A stretch of DNA of 33,144 nucleotides, from contig DEPD01000059.1 of assembly GCA_002358575.1 (NCBI GenBank), forward strand, positions 1 through 33,144, given 5' to 3'. Position 1 is the stretch's first letter. Each line of letters opens with the position of its first letter. Of the stretch, positions 17,508 through 24,422 are shown in pieces. A model generated the notes under the pieces. The model was not told where the DNA came from. It saw only the letters and a program-made list of their open reading frames with translations, and searched no databases. The position numbers and the translations under genes are program-made. The stretch is from Lachnospiraceae bacterium UBA3401. GTDB lineage: Bacteria > Bacillota > Clostridia > Lachnospirales > Lachnospiraceae.

Positions 17508-18197
17508 ATGAAATCGATATTGATTATTGGAATGGGTCGTTTTGGACACCATTTGGCAAAAAATTTTTTAGAGCATGAGCATGATGTTATGATTGTGGAT
17601 GAGGATGAGGAGAAGTTAGAGGACATGGTACCCTATGCGACAAGCACTAGAATTGGGGATTGCACCAATGAGGAAGTGCTAAAGAGTATTGGGGTTAGGA
17701 ATTTTGATGTGGTGTTTATATGTATTGGTACAAATTTTCAGAGCAGTCTGGAAATCACAAGTCTTGTGAAAGAGTTAGGGGCAAAACGGGTGATCAGCAA
17801 AGCGACCAGGGATATTCAGGCAAAATTTTTGCTGCGAAATGGTGCAGATGAGGTTATTTATCCTGATAAAGATATTGCGGAAAAATGGGCGGAGCGTTAT
17901 AGTCTTGACAATCTTTTTGATTACATTGATTTGCCAGGCGCTTTTGGCATCTACGAGGTGCCACCACTTAAGGAGTGGGTTGGCAAGAGTATTCGGGAGT
18001 CTGATATTGCTGCAAAACATAAGATTTCTATACTTGGTATTAAGAAAAAGCATGAGGAGGAAATGAGTGTTATGCCTTCCGCAGATTACATTATTCGGGA
18101 GACAGATCACTTGATGGTGATGGCAGGAAATGAGGTTGCAGAGAATTTGCTCAAGCAGAATCGAAATAAGTTTGCCACTCCATCATGGCGCAAATAG
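17508..18197 (+). CDS. trkA: TrkA/KtrA-family potassium channel regulatory subunit
   Basis: 229 residues. The RCK N-domain Rossmann fold has the nucleotide loop GMGRFG (residues 8-13) and an acidic residue in VMIVDEDEE at the end of strand 2, which binds the ribose of NAD(H) or ATP. A C-terminal TrkA_C domain follows from about residue 140 (VGKSIRESDIAAKHKISILG, and a DHLMVMAG ending). It forms the cytoplasmic gating ring of the TrkH channel. One RCK domain pair is present, as in KtrA, unlike the doubled TrkA of enteric bacteria. AAAGGAG precedes the start. Confidence 0.95.
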   Translation: MKSILIIGMGRFGHHLAKNFLEHEHDVMIVDEDEEKLEDMVPYATSTRIGDCTNEEVLKSIGVRNFDVVFICIGTNFQSSLEITSLVKELGAKRVISKATRDIQAKFLLRNGADEVIYPDKDIAEKWAERYSLDNLFDYIDLPGAFGIYEVPPLKEWVGKSIRESDIAAKHKISILGIKKKHEEEMSVMPSADYIIRETDHLMVMAGNEVAENLLKQNRNKFATPSWRK

Positions 18198-18283
18198 CGA
18201 AATATCGTTTTATTGATGATTCAAATTTTTTGTAGTTGATGTTGCGAGAAGATTACAAGCGACTTTAGGGAAGAGAGGAAACA

Positions 18284-19093
18284 ATGATATCTAGCACAGT
18301 AAACAATAAAGTGAAACGGCTCGTGGCGTTGACACAGAAGGCGAAAGCGCGCAGGGAAGAGCAATGCTTTGTAGTAGAGGGGACACGAATGTTTTGTGAA
18401 GCGCCAGCAGATTGGATTCGGGAGGTCTATGTCTCAGAATCGTTTTTGCACCGCTGTGAGAACGAAGCAAACACAGAGATAAGATGTATTCTGAACCGTC
18501 ATTCGTATGAAGTGTTTACAGACAATGTGTTTCAGAAAGTTTCTGATACGCAGACACCGCAGGGGGTGCTCTGTGTTCTTTCCATGCCGCAGTATGATCT
18601 GACAGAATGGATTGAGAAATGGACTGCTGATAGGAAAAAAGCACCCTTGCTTGTGCTTCTTGAGGATTTGCAGGACCCTGGAAATTTAGGGACAATACTG
18701 CGAGCAAGTGAGGGAGCGGGTGTAGATGGGGTGATTTTGACTAGACAGACAGCAGACATCTTTAATCCAAAAGTAATCCGTGCGACGATGGGGTCTATTT
18801 ATCGTGTGCCGTTTTTTATTGTGGACACTTTAATTGAAATAGTGGAGCTTTTAAAGAAAAAAGGAGTGGCAGTTTATGCTGCACATCTCGATGACAGTGT
18901 GGCGTATGACATGCTGGATTATACGCAGCCGACTGCTTTTCTGATTGGAAATGAGGGGAGCGGTCTTCAGCGGGAGACAGCAGAGCGCGCAACACAGTAT
19001 ATTAAAATTCCTATGGCAGGGAGAGTGGAGTCGCTCAACGCTGCGATAGCAGCGGCAATTTTAATGTACGAGGCAGCAAGACAGAAGCGCTAG
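18284..19093 (+). CDS. TrmH/SpoU-family RNA 2'-O-methyltransferase
   Basis: 269 residues. The N-terminal substrate-binding domain (about residues 1-105) begins with STVNNKVKRLVALTQKAKAR, typical of TsnR/RlmB-like proteins. The SPOUT catalytic domain shows motif 1 (LEDLQDPGNLGTILRASEGAG), motif 2 (FLIGNEGSGL) and motif 3 (IPMAGRVESLNAAIAAAI), which together form the knotted S-adenosylmethionine site. It methylates a ribose in rRNA or tRNA; the exact nucleotide cannot be read from the sequence. The start has AGAGAGGAAAC before ATG. It stands alone between trkA and a short inverted-repeat element. Confidence 0.92.
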   Translation: MISSTVNNKVKRLVALTQKAKARREEQCFVVEGTRMFCEAPADWIREVYVSESFLHRCENEANTEIRCILNRHSYEVFTDNVFQKVSDTQTPQGVLCVLSMPQYDLTEWIEKWTADRKKAPLLVLLEDLQDPGNLGTILRASEGAGVDGVILTRQTADIFNPKVIRATMGSIYRVPFFIVDTLIEIVELLKKKGVAVYAAHLDDSVAYDMLDYTQPTAFLIGNEGSGLQRETAERATQYIKIPMAGRVESLNAAIAAAILMYEAARQKR

Positions 19094-19127
19094 TATAAAA
19101 TGATGCATACAGCGGCTGGCGCGATAC

Positions 19128-19222
19128 TTAGGAACTGTTAAAGAATTAATCTCTACATCTGACTTGTCTAAATCTTCTTATGCCGCGGTATCTGCAAAGT
19201 TAATTCTTTAACAGTTCCTTAC
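19128..19222. repeat. short inverted-repeat (MITE-like) element A
   Basis: GGAACTGTTAAAGAATTAA (19131-19149) is repeated in perfect inverse at 19201-19219, with a 51-bp spacer, making an 89-bp element flanked on both sides by TTA (19128-19130 and 19220-19222). There is no U tract, so it is not a standard terminator. A second element with the same GGAACT end and a 3-bp flanking duplication lies at 21539-21599. The pattern fits a non-autonomous mobile element with a 3-bp target duplication. Confidence 0.55.
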
Positions 19223-19327
19223 GGCAAATTTGATTAACTGTAAATATAATTATTACACATTCTTTACAGAGATATAATGAATATAAAGGATATTTGCATT
19301 TTTTTAGAATAGAAAGTGAGGAGAAAT

Positions 19328-20125
19328 ATGAAGAAAATTGGTTTTATAGGGTTGGGAAATATGGCTTCTGCTATGATTGGAGGAATGTTGAACACAGGAT
19401 TGTTTGAACAAGGAGCAATCATTGGTTCTGCCAAGACGCAGGAGACAGCGGATAGAATAGCGAAAAAATTTGGAATTTCCACGGGGACAGATAATGCGTT
19501 GACTGCGCAGGAGGCAGATGTTTTAATTCTTGCTGTCAAGCCAATATTTTTGTCGGAGGTGATTGCGGGGATTAAAAATTTTGTGGACGATAATACGCTA
19601 GTGATTTCGATTGTGGCAGGAAAATCCATTTCTTGGATTGAGCAAGCGTTTGGCAAAAATCTGCGCTTAATCCGTTGTATGCCCAATACTCCTGCAATGG
19701 TGGGGGAGGCATGTACTTGCATTTGCACAAAAGAAGACGTGGCGGAATCAGACAAGGAGACAGTGCTTCAAATCATGAGCAGTTTTGGTAGGGCGAGCAT
19801 TCTTCCAGAACGCTTGATGGACGGGTTCATTGGCGTGGCAGGAAGCGCTCCGGCGTATGTATTTCTTTTTATTGAAGCGATGGCGGATGCGGCTGTGATG
19901 GCGGGACTGCCAAGAAATCAGGCGTATGAATTTGCAGCGCAGACAGTACTTGGCAGTGCGAAGATGGTGCTTGAGACAAAAATGCACCCAGGTGTACTTA
20001 AGGATATGGTATGTTCTCCTGCTGGAACAACGATTGAGGCGGTAAAAGTGTTAGAGGAAAAAGGATTGCGGGCAGCAGTGATTGATGCGGTCGGAGCATG
20101 TGTTGAAAAATCTAAGAACTTGTAA
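19328..20125 (+). CDS. proC: pyrroline-5-carboxylate reductase
   Basis: 265 residues from the ATG at 19328; GTGAGGAG (19316-19323) is its ribosome binding site, so the GTG at 19316 is not used. It reduces 1-pyrroline-5-carboxylate to proline with NAD(P)H. The Rossmann loop GFIGLGNMASAMIGG is at the N-terminus, followed by VDDNTLVISIVAG, RCMPNTPAMVGEACT and the C-terminal dimer domain (GVAGSAPAYVFLFIEAMADA, then MVCSPAGTTIEAVKVLEE). A TATAAT (19273-19278) lies about 50 bp upstream without a convincing -35. It is a single-gene unit between the inverted-repeat element and a dyad-containing promoter. Confidence 0.95.
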   Translation: MKKIGFIGLGNMASAMIGGMLNTGLFEQGAIIGSAKTQETADRIAKKFGISTGTDNALTAQEADVLILAVKPIFLSEVIAGIKNFVDDNTLVISIVAGKSISWIEQAFGKNLRLIRCMPNTPAMVGEACTCICTKEDVAESDKETVLQIMSSFGRASILPERLMDGFIGVAGSAPAYVFLFIEAMADAAVMAGLPRNQAYEFAAQTVLGSAKMVLETKMHPGVLKDMVCSPAGTTIEAVKVLEEKGLRAAVIDAVGACVEKSKNL

Positions 20126-20174
20126 TAAACAGATGGAATAAAATAACATAACAATCACTATTTATTAAAAACAG

Positions 20175-20214
20175 GAGTTCGAGACTTGACAAGTCGCGAA
20201 CTCTTTGCTATTAT
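20175..20214 (+). promoter_or_regulatory. strong promoter with nested dyad over the -35; may also end proC
   Basis: TTGACA (20187-20192) and TATTAT (20209-20214) are spaced by 16 bp. The -35 sits exactly at the centre of nested palindromes: GACTT/AAGTC (20183-20187 and 20191-20195) inside GAGTTCG/CGAACTC (20175-20181 and 20197-20203). This suggests a repressor operator. The same dyad followed by TTT could also act as the proC terminator. It drives the wall hydrolase gene at 20309. Confidence 0.55.
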
Positions 20215-20266
20215 ATAAAATCGTAATAGGTGTTAATAAATACGTAACATTTTGTTGCAAAAATGT

Positions 20267-20288
20267 AATGATGTAATAAAACATCATT
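20267..20288 (+). other. hairpin in the leader of the wall hydrolase gene
   Basis: AATGATGT (20267-20274) pairs with ACATCATT (20281-20288) over a 6-nt loop, just before the GGAATGGAG ribosome-binding region. It may stabilise the mRNA or limit translation. Confidence 0.35.
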
Positions 20289-20308
20289 GTCAAGGAATGG
20301 AGCAGATT

Positions 20309-21541
20309 ATGAAGACAAATTGTAAAAAGTGGAAATACCTGCTTTGCGCTATGGCAGTTATGACCGCGTTTTCGTCCAGTCCATATAGTACATTGGCGGC
20401 AGATATGCAAGTGCGCTTTATGGATGACATGGACAAAAAACAGGAAACCACATCAGACAAGATGAATTCAGCAGAAAACAAAAGTGTGTTTGCGGTGACA
20501 GCAGGTGCAGCAGATGTCCTGGATAAACAGGATTTCCATGTCACAAGGGCGGTTGTTGCAGATACAGGTGCTTCAGAGACAGAACGTTTGGAGAGAGGCA
20601 TTACTAAGAAAAGTAATGCGTTGGTCGCATTTGCAAAAGGAATGATGGTTTTACAGCCAGAATTGTTGCCAGAGTCTAATTTAGTGATGGCAAAGGTCAA
20701 TGAGTATGCCAATATCAGAAAAGATGCAGCGCAGGATTCCGAAAAGGTTGGTGTGCTCTATAAAGATTGCGGCGGGGATATTTTAGAGAAAAATGACGAA
20801 TGGACAAAGATAAAGTCCGGTGATGTGACCGGGTGGATAAAAAATGAGTATCTGTATTTTGGAAAAGAGGCGGAGGAACTCGCAAAAGAAGTGGGTGTTC
20901 TGACAGCGTATTCTAATACAGAGACACTGAGAGTTAGAAAAGAGCCAAGTCTCGAAGCTGGGATAGTCGGTTTGCTTGCTGACGGTCAGGCTGTGGAAGC
21001 GATTGCAGAAGAAGGGGACTGGGTAAAAGTCAGCTATGAGGGTGCGACTGGATATGTTGCTACGGAGTATGTTCGCGTAGAATTTGGCGTTGATACAGCA
21101 GAGTCTATGGAGACGATCAAAGCGAGAGAAGAAGCGGAGCGCGCCCGCGCGGCAGCGGCTGCGGAAGCAAAACGTGTACAGCGGAAAGAGGCTGTGATGG
21201 CGACGGCATCAGAGCTTGAGATTCTTGCGGCATTGATTCAGTGTGAAGCAGGAGGAGAGCCATATGAGGGGCAGGTTGCTGTAGGTGCAGTTGTGATGAA
21301 CCGTGTGCGAAGCGGCGGTTATCCGAACAGCATTACAGAGGTGATCTATGCGTCGGGACAGTTTGTGCCTGCGTCAGGAGGTCGTATGGAGTCCTTGATT
21401 CTGAATAAAACAACAAGAGCTTCTTGCGTGCAGGCTGCACAGGAGGCGATCAATGGCGCATGTAATGTCGGTGATGCATTACATTTCAGAAGAAATAATG
21501 GCAGACCTGGACTTGTGATTGGGAATCATGTATTCTGGTAA
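20309..21541 (+). CDS. secreted cell wall hydrolase, two SH3 domains plus SleB-like domain
   Basis: 410 residues from the ATG at 20309, where a classic signal peptide begins (KTNCKKWKYLLCAMAV… cleaved near STLAADM); GGAG lies about 9 bp before. Two bacterial SH3 domains follow (about residues 126-185, NEYANIRKDAAQDSEKVGVL, and 204-262, ETLRVRKEPSLEAGIVG). An Ala/Glu/Arg-rich helix is next (around 270-295), and a hydrolase_2 (SleB/CwlJ) domain ends the protein (297-410). The catalytic Glu is expected in IQCEAGGEPYEGQVAVGAVV. The SH3 domains bind peptidoglycan. Such proteins cut the wall in vegetative growth or spore germination. The stop codon TAA forms one flank of a short inverted-repeat element. 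Confidence 0.9.
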   Translation: MKTNCKKWKYLLCAMAVMTAFSSSPYSTLAADMQVRFMDDMDKKQETTSDKMNSAENKSVFAVTAGAADVLDKQDFHVTRAVVADTGASETERLERGITKKSNALVAFAKGMMVLQPELLPESNLVMAKVNEYANIRKDAAQDSEKVGVLYKDCGGDILEKNDEWTKIKSGDVTGWIKNEYLYFGKEAEELAKEVGVLTAYSNTETLRVRKEPSLEAGIVGLLADGQAVEAIAEEGDWVKVSYEGATGYVATEYVRVEFGVDTAESMETIKAREEAERARAAAAAEAKRVQRKEAVMATASELEILAALIQCEAGGEPYEGQVAVGAVVMNRVRSGGYPNSITEVIYASGQFVPASGGRMESLILNKTTRASCVQAAQEAINGACNVGDALHFRRNNGRPGLVIGNHVFW

Positions 21542-21599
21542 GGAACTGTCTAGAAATAACAGGTACAGCTTGCGCAGAATATTTCTGAATAGTTCCTAA
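21539..21599. repeat. short inverted-repeat (MITE-like) element B
   Basis: A 55-bp imperfect hairpin (21542-21596) starts GGAACTGTCTAGAAATA and ends TATTTCTGAATAGTTCC; 14 of 17 pairs are Watson-Crick and two are G-U. It is flanked on both sides by TAA (21539-21541 and 21597-21599), and the left TAA is the stop codon of the wall hydrolase gene. It has the same GGAACT termini as element A at 19128-19222 but a shorter interior. No long U tract follows. Confidence 0.5.
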
Positions 21600-21623
21600 T
21601 TGCATCTTGTTTTAAAAATGTAA

Positions 21624-21737
21624 GAGGAGGTTACAATTCAAACCCGTACCATGTCTGGCGTTGGTGTAATTGTAACAGGAGGAAGCGTAGTTCGCAAAAG
21701 AACTGCGCTTTTTCTTGCCCCTTTGAAAAAATTGTAG
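21624..21737 (+). ncRNA. structured leader or small RNA upstream of argF, with possible leader peptide
   Basis: AGGAGG (21625-21630) is followed by TTACAATT, which pairs with AATTGTAA (21668-21675), itself followed by a second AGGAGG (21677-21682) and then a terminator hairpin. A reading frame is open from 21624 to the TAG at 21735-21737. It could start at ATT 21636, 5 bp after the first AGGAGG, or at ATG 21651, and carries R-K-R (codons CGC AAA AGA) inside the terminator loop. No Rfam family is recognised. Coupling to arginine supply of argF is speculation. Confidence 0.35.
21684..21716 (+). terminator. Rho-independent terminator or attenuator before argF
   Basis: AGCGTAGTTC (21684-21693) pairs with GAACTGCGCT (21700-21709) over a GCAAAA loop and runs into TTTTTCTT. 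It lies about 110 bp upstream of the argF start with no annotated gene directly before it, so it ends a short transcript. Confidence 0.75.
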
Positions 21738-21759
21738 TAGAATACAAATAATTGATAAT

Positions 21760-21795
21760 TTGTAACAGTTCAGCGGATTATCTGAACTGTTACAA
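21760..21795 (+). promoter_or_regulatory. 14-bp dyad just upstream of argF, overlapping a possible promoter
   Basis: TTGTAACAGTTCAG (21760-21773) is repeated in perfect inverse at 21782-21795 over an 8-nt loop. TTGATA (21752-21757) and GATTAT (21776-21781), spaced 18 bp, could form a promoter with its -10 inside the dyad centre. It could be an operator or an RNA hairpin 30 bp before the start codon. It does not match the known ARG-box consensus that I recall. Confidence 0.45.
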
Positions 21796-21823
21796 TAATT
21801 TTGACATAGGAGGGAATAGTGGT

Positions 21824-22816
21824 ATGGATTTAAAGGGACGGAATTTTTTGACATTAAAAGATTTTACGCCGGAGGAGATTACATATCTGGTTGATTTGGC
21901 GGCGGATTATAAGGATAAAAAGAAAAAGGGCATTTTGCACGACACGCTTCGCGGCAAGAATATTGCCTTAATCTTTGAGAAGACGAGCACACGCACGCGC
22001 TGTTCTTTTGAGGTGGCGGCACATGACCTTGGCATGGGGACGACATACTTAGACCCATCAGGGTCTCAGATTGGAAAGAAAGAATCTATCGCGGATACAG
22101 CGCGCGTACTTGGCAGAATGTACGAGGGAATTGAGTATCGTGGATATGAGCAGGCAATAGTGGAAGAGCTTGCAAAATATGCAGGTGTTCCTGTTTGGAA
22201 TGGACTGACCAATGAATATCACCCAACACAGATGCTTGCAGACATGCTTACGATTAGAGAGCATTTTGGACATCTCAAAGATATTCGACTGACCTATATG
22301 GGAGATGCTCGCTATAATATGGGCAATTCCTTGATGATAGTATGTGCGAAATTGGGAATGCACTTTACAGCGTGCACAGCAAAGGAATATTTTCCAGAGG
22401 AGACACTTGTGGCGCAGTGCAGGGAATACGCGGCGCAGTCTGGTGCGACCATCACACTTACAGAGGACGTGGATGCAGGGACAAAAAGAGCAAATGTTAT
22501 TTATACAGATGTATGGGTTTCGATGGGCGAGCCAGAGGAAGTTTGGGAGGAGCGCATCACAAAACTTTCTCCCTACAAGGTGACAAAAGCTGTTATGGAT
22601 AACGCAGGGGAAAAGGCTGTGTTTTTACATTGCCTGCCTGCATTTCATGATTTAAAAACAAAGATTGGTAAAGAGCAGGGAGAAAAATATGGTTTTACTG
22701 AACTGGAAGTGACAGACGAAGTGTTTGAGTCGGCACAGTCGTTGGTGTTTGAAGAAGCGGAAAACCGTATGCATACTATAAAGGCAGTGATTGCGGCGAC
22801 CCTCGGCGCAGTGTGA
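21824..22816 (+). CDS. argF: ornithine carbamoyltransferase
   Basis: 330 residues from the ATG at 21824, preceded by AGGAGGG (21808-21814); the open frame back to 21752 runs through the regulatory dyad and is not used. It makes citrulline from carbamoyl phosphate and ornithine in arginine synthesis, or works in reverse in the arginine deiminase pathway. The carbamoyl-phosphate loop S55-T-R-T-R59, the DPSGSQIGKKES segment, NGLTNEYHPTQ and the ornithine motif H269-C-L-P-A are all intact. No other arg gene is adjacent, so the anabolic or catabolic role cannot be fixed here. The upstream leader structures suggest regulation. Confidence 0.95.
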   Translation: MDLKGRNFLTLKDFTPEEITYLVDLAADYKDKKKKGILHDTLRGKNIALIFEKTSTRTRCSFEVAAHDLGMGTTYLDPSGSQIGKKESIADTARVLGRMYEGIEYRGYEQAIVEELAKYAGVPVWNGLTNEYHPTQMLADMLTIREHFGHLKDIRLTYMGDARYNMGNSLMIVCAKLGMHFTACTAKEYFPEETLVAQCREYAAQSGATITLTEDVDAGTKRANVIYTDVWVSMGEPEEVWEERITKLSPYKVTKAVMDNAGEKAVFLHCLPAFHDLKTKIGKEQGEKYGFTELEVTDEVFESAQSLVFEEAENRMHTIKAVIAATLGAV

Positions 22817-22847
22817 TAGGATATTTAAAAAATGCTATTCGGATAGT

Positions 22848-22885
22848 TTGATATGTAGAAGAATACATAATATAACATATGTTAT
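22848..22885 (+). promoter_or_regulatory. birA promoter with a 14-bp palindrome over the -10
   Basis: TTGATA (22848-22853) and TATAAC (22871-22876) are spaced by 17 bp. The perfect palindrome ATAACATATGTTAT (22872-22885) overlaps the -10 and ends 38 bp before the ATG. It could be an operator; it does not clearly match the usual biotin operator, whose half sites are farther apart. Confidence 0.5.
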
Positions 22886-22923
22886 TAATGAGTTGAAACT
22901 GGACAACATGGGAGCATTGTTGC

Positions 22924-23916
22924 ATGAAAAATGAAGAAATACTGAAAAAGTTACGCGATACTAAGGGATTTGTGAGCGGTCAGGAACTGTGCGAATATTA
23001 CGGTGTGTCACGCACTGCCATTTGGAAAGCGGTTCGACAGCTTGAAAAAGATGGGTATGTGATTGAGGCGCAAAATAATAAAGGTTATCGCCTTGTAGAA
23101 AACAATAATGCAGATTTGTTTTCTAAGGTGGAGATTGAAAGCAGAATAGAAACAAAATGGGTCGGAAGAAATCTTATTTTTCACAAGGAAACCGGATCGA
23201 CAAACATTGACGCAAAGGAACTTGCAGAGAGAGGGGAAGCGGCGGGCACTGTAGTAGTGGCGGACATGCAGACCACAGGGCGTGGACGGCGCGGCAGAGG
23301 TTGGGTATCTCCGGCTGGAAAAGATATTTATATGACAATTCTGCTACGGCCTCAATGTAGACCTGATAAGGCTTCTGTGTTGACGCTTGTGATGGCGCTT
23401 GCTGTTGTGAAGGCTGTTTCAGAGCAGATACCGCAAGCGTGCGGTATTAAGTGGCCCAATGACATTGTGGTCAACGGGAAAAAGGTTTGTGGAATTTTGA
23501 CCGAGATGAGCGCGGAGCTGGATGGGATTCACTACGTTGTTATCGGGGTGGGTATTAATGTAAATCAAGAGTTTCTTGCGGAGGAAATACAGGAGACGGC
23601 AACTGCACTGTGCATTGAGAGCGGGCAGCAGATAAACCGCGCAACATTGGCGGCGCGTGTACTTTTTTATTTTGAAAAATATTATGCTATTTTTGAACAG
23701 AATTGGGATTTTTCTGGTTTGGTGAACGAATACAATCAGTTTTTGGTCAATCGGGACAGAGAAGTGCGTGTGCTTGACCCAAAAGGTGCGTTTCAAGGTA
23801 TTGCGCGCGGGATTAATGAAAAGGGTGAGCTGCTTGTCGAGCGGGAAAGTGACGGCGAAATAGTTTTGGTTTATGCTGGTGAGGTGTCAGTGCGCGGCCT
23901 CTGTGGCTATGTGTGA
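22924..23916 (+). CDS. birA: biotin-protein ligase with N-terminal regulator domain (BirA)
   Basis: 330 residues. The N-terminal winged helix-turn-helix (VSGQELCEYYGVSRTAIWKA, then VRQLEKDGYVIEAQ) makes this a group II BirA, which both attaches biotin to carboxylase subunits and represses biotin genes. The catalytic domain has TGSTNIDAKE, the biotinyl-AMP loop GRGRRGRGW (residues 119-127), KWPNDIVVNGKKVCGIL with its lysine, and a C-terminal SH3-like domain. GGGAG lies about 11 bp before the ATG. Its own promoter carries a palindrome, so autoregulation is possible. The next genes are unrelated cofactor and small proteins. Confidence 0.95.
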   Translation: MKNEEILKKLRDTKGFVSGQELCEYYGVSRTAIWKAVRQLEKDGYVIEAQNNKGYRLVENNNADLFSKVEIESRIETKWVGRNLIFHKETGSTNIDAKELAERGEAAGTVVVADMQTTGRGRRGRGWVSPAGKDIYMTILLRPQCRPDKASVLTLVMALAVVKAVSEQIPQACGIKWPNDIVVNGKKVCGILTEMSAELDGIHYVVIGVGINVNQEFLAEEIQETATALCIESGQQINRATLAARVLFYFEKYYAIFEQNWDFSGLVNEYNQFLVNRDREVRVLDPKGAFQGIARGINEKGELLVERESDGEIVLVYAGEVSVRGLCGYV

Positions 23917-23980
23917 TATGAAAAAGAAAGTATTTTTCGATAGGCTATTTTTTGAATGACAAACAGCTTGGAGGAATATT

Positions 23981-24337
23981 ATGGAAGAGAGCGGGAACCG
24001 CATCGTTTTGTGTGGGGCAAATGCCTACGAGCAAAAATATTATTTTAATGAAAAGTTTAACAATATCCCTGAATCTATCAAGGAGGAATTGCATATTATA
24101 TGTGTGTTGTTCACTGAGGAAGTTGGCGGTGTGTTTACGATTGTCTTTGAGGAGAATGGAAGTGTGAGCCTTGAGACAGACGCCTACGAGGAGGATATTT
24201 TATATGACGAGATTAGCAGCGGGCTTTTAATCAGGGAGATCCGAATGCAACGGCAGGAACTGTTAGAGCTATTGAGTCTTTACTACAGGGTGTTTGCACT
24301 CCACGAGCCTGTCGATACTCTAATCAGAGAAGAATAG
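23981..24337 (+). CDS. small conserved protein, resembles DUF6145
   Basis: 118 residues, acidic, no signal peptide or membrane segment. An alternating pattern suits a small alpha/beta fold (ELHIICVLFTEEVGGVFTIVFEE, then EEDILYDEISSGLLIREI and a final helix QRQELLELLSLYYRVF). From memory it resembles the DUF6145 family found in Lachnospiraceae, but I cannot confirm this. GGAGG precedes the ATG. It sits between birA and coaX, all co-oriented, a position suggesting co-transcription with cofactor genes. Function unknown. Confidence 0.7.
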   Translation: MEESGNRIVLCGANAYEQKYYFNEKFNNIPESIKEELHIICVLFTEEVGGVFTIVFEENGSVSLETDAYEEDILYDEISSGLLIREIRMQRQELLELLSLYYRVFALHEPVDTLIREE

Positions 24338-24422
24338 AAACAAGTTTATAGATGAAATTTTAAGGAGAATGAAAGTCACAGAAGAAGTTTTCAAAAATGT
24401 TTTTCCGAGAGGGAGATTGAAT

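Noticed and set aside
19131..19219. Element A as an ordinary Rho-independent terminator of the TrmH gene
   Set aside because: The 51-bp spacer and lack of a U tract do not fit; the 3-bp flanking duplications fit a mobile element better.
21624..21716. T-box riboswitch before argF
   Set aside because: No T-box core sequence (AGGGTGG-type) or specifier-loop architecture is visible, and the structure is too short.
23952..24167. 71-codon frame overlapping the DUF6145-like gene
   Set aside because: It is a different frame of a better supported gene that has GGAGG before its own start.
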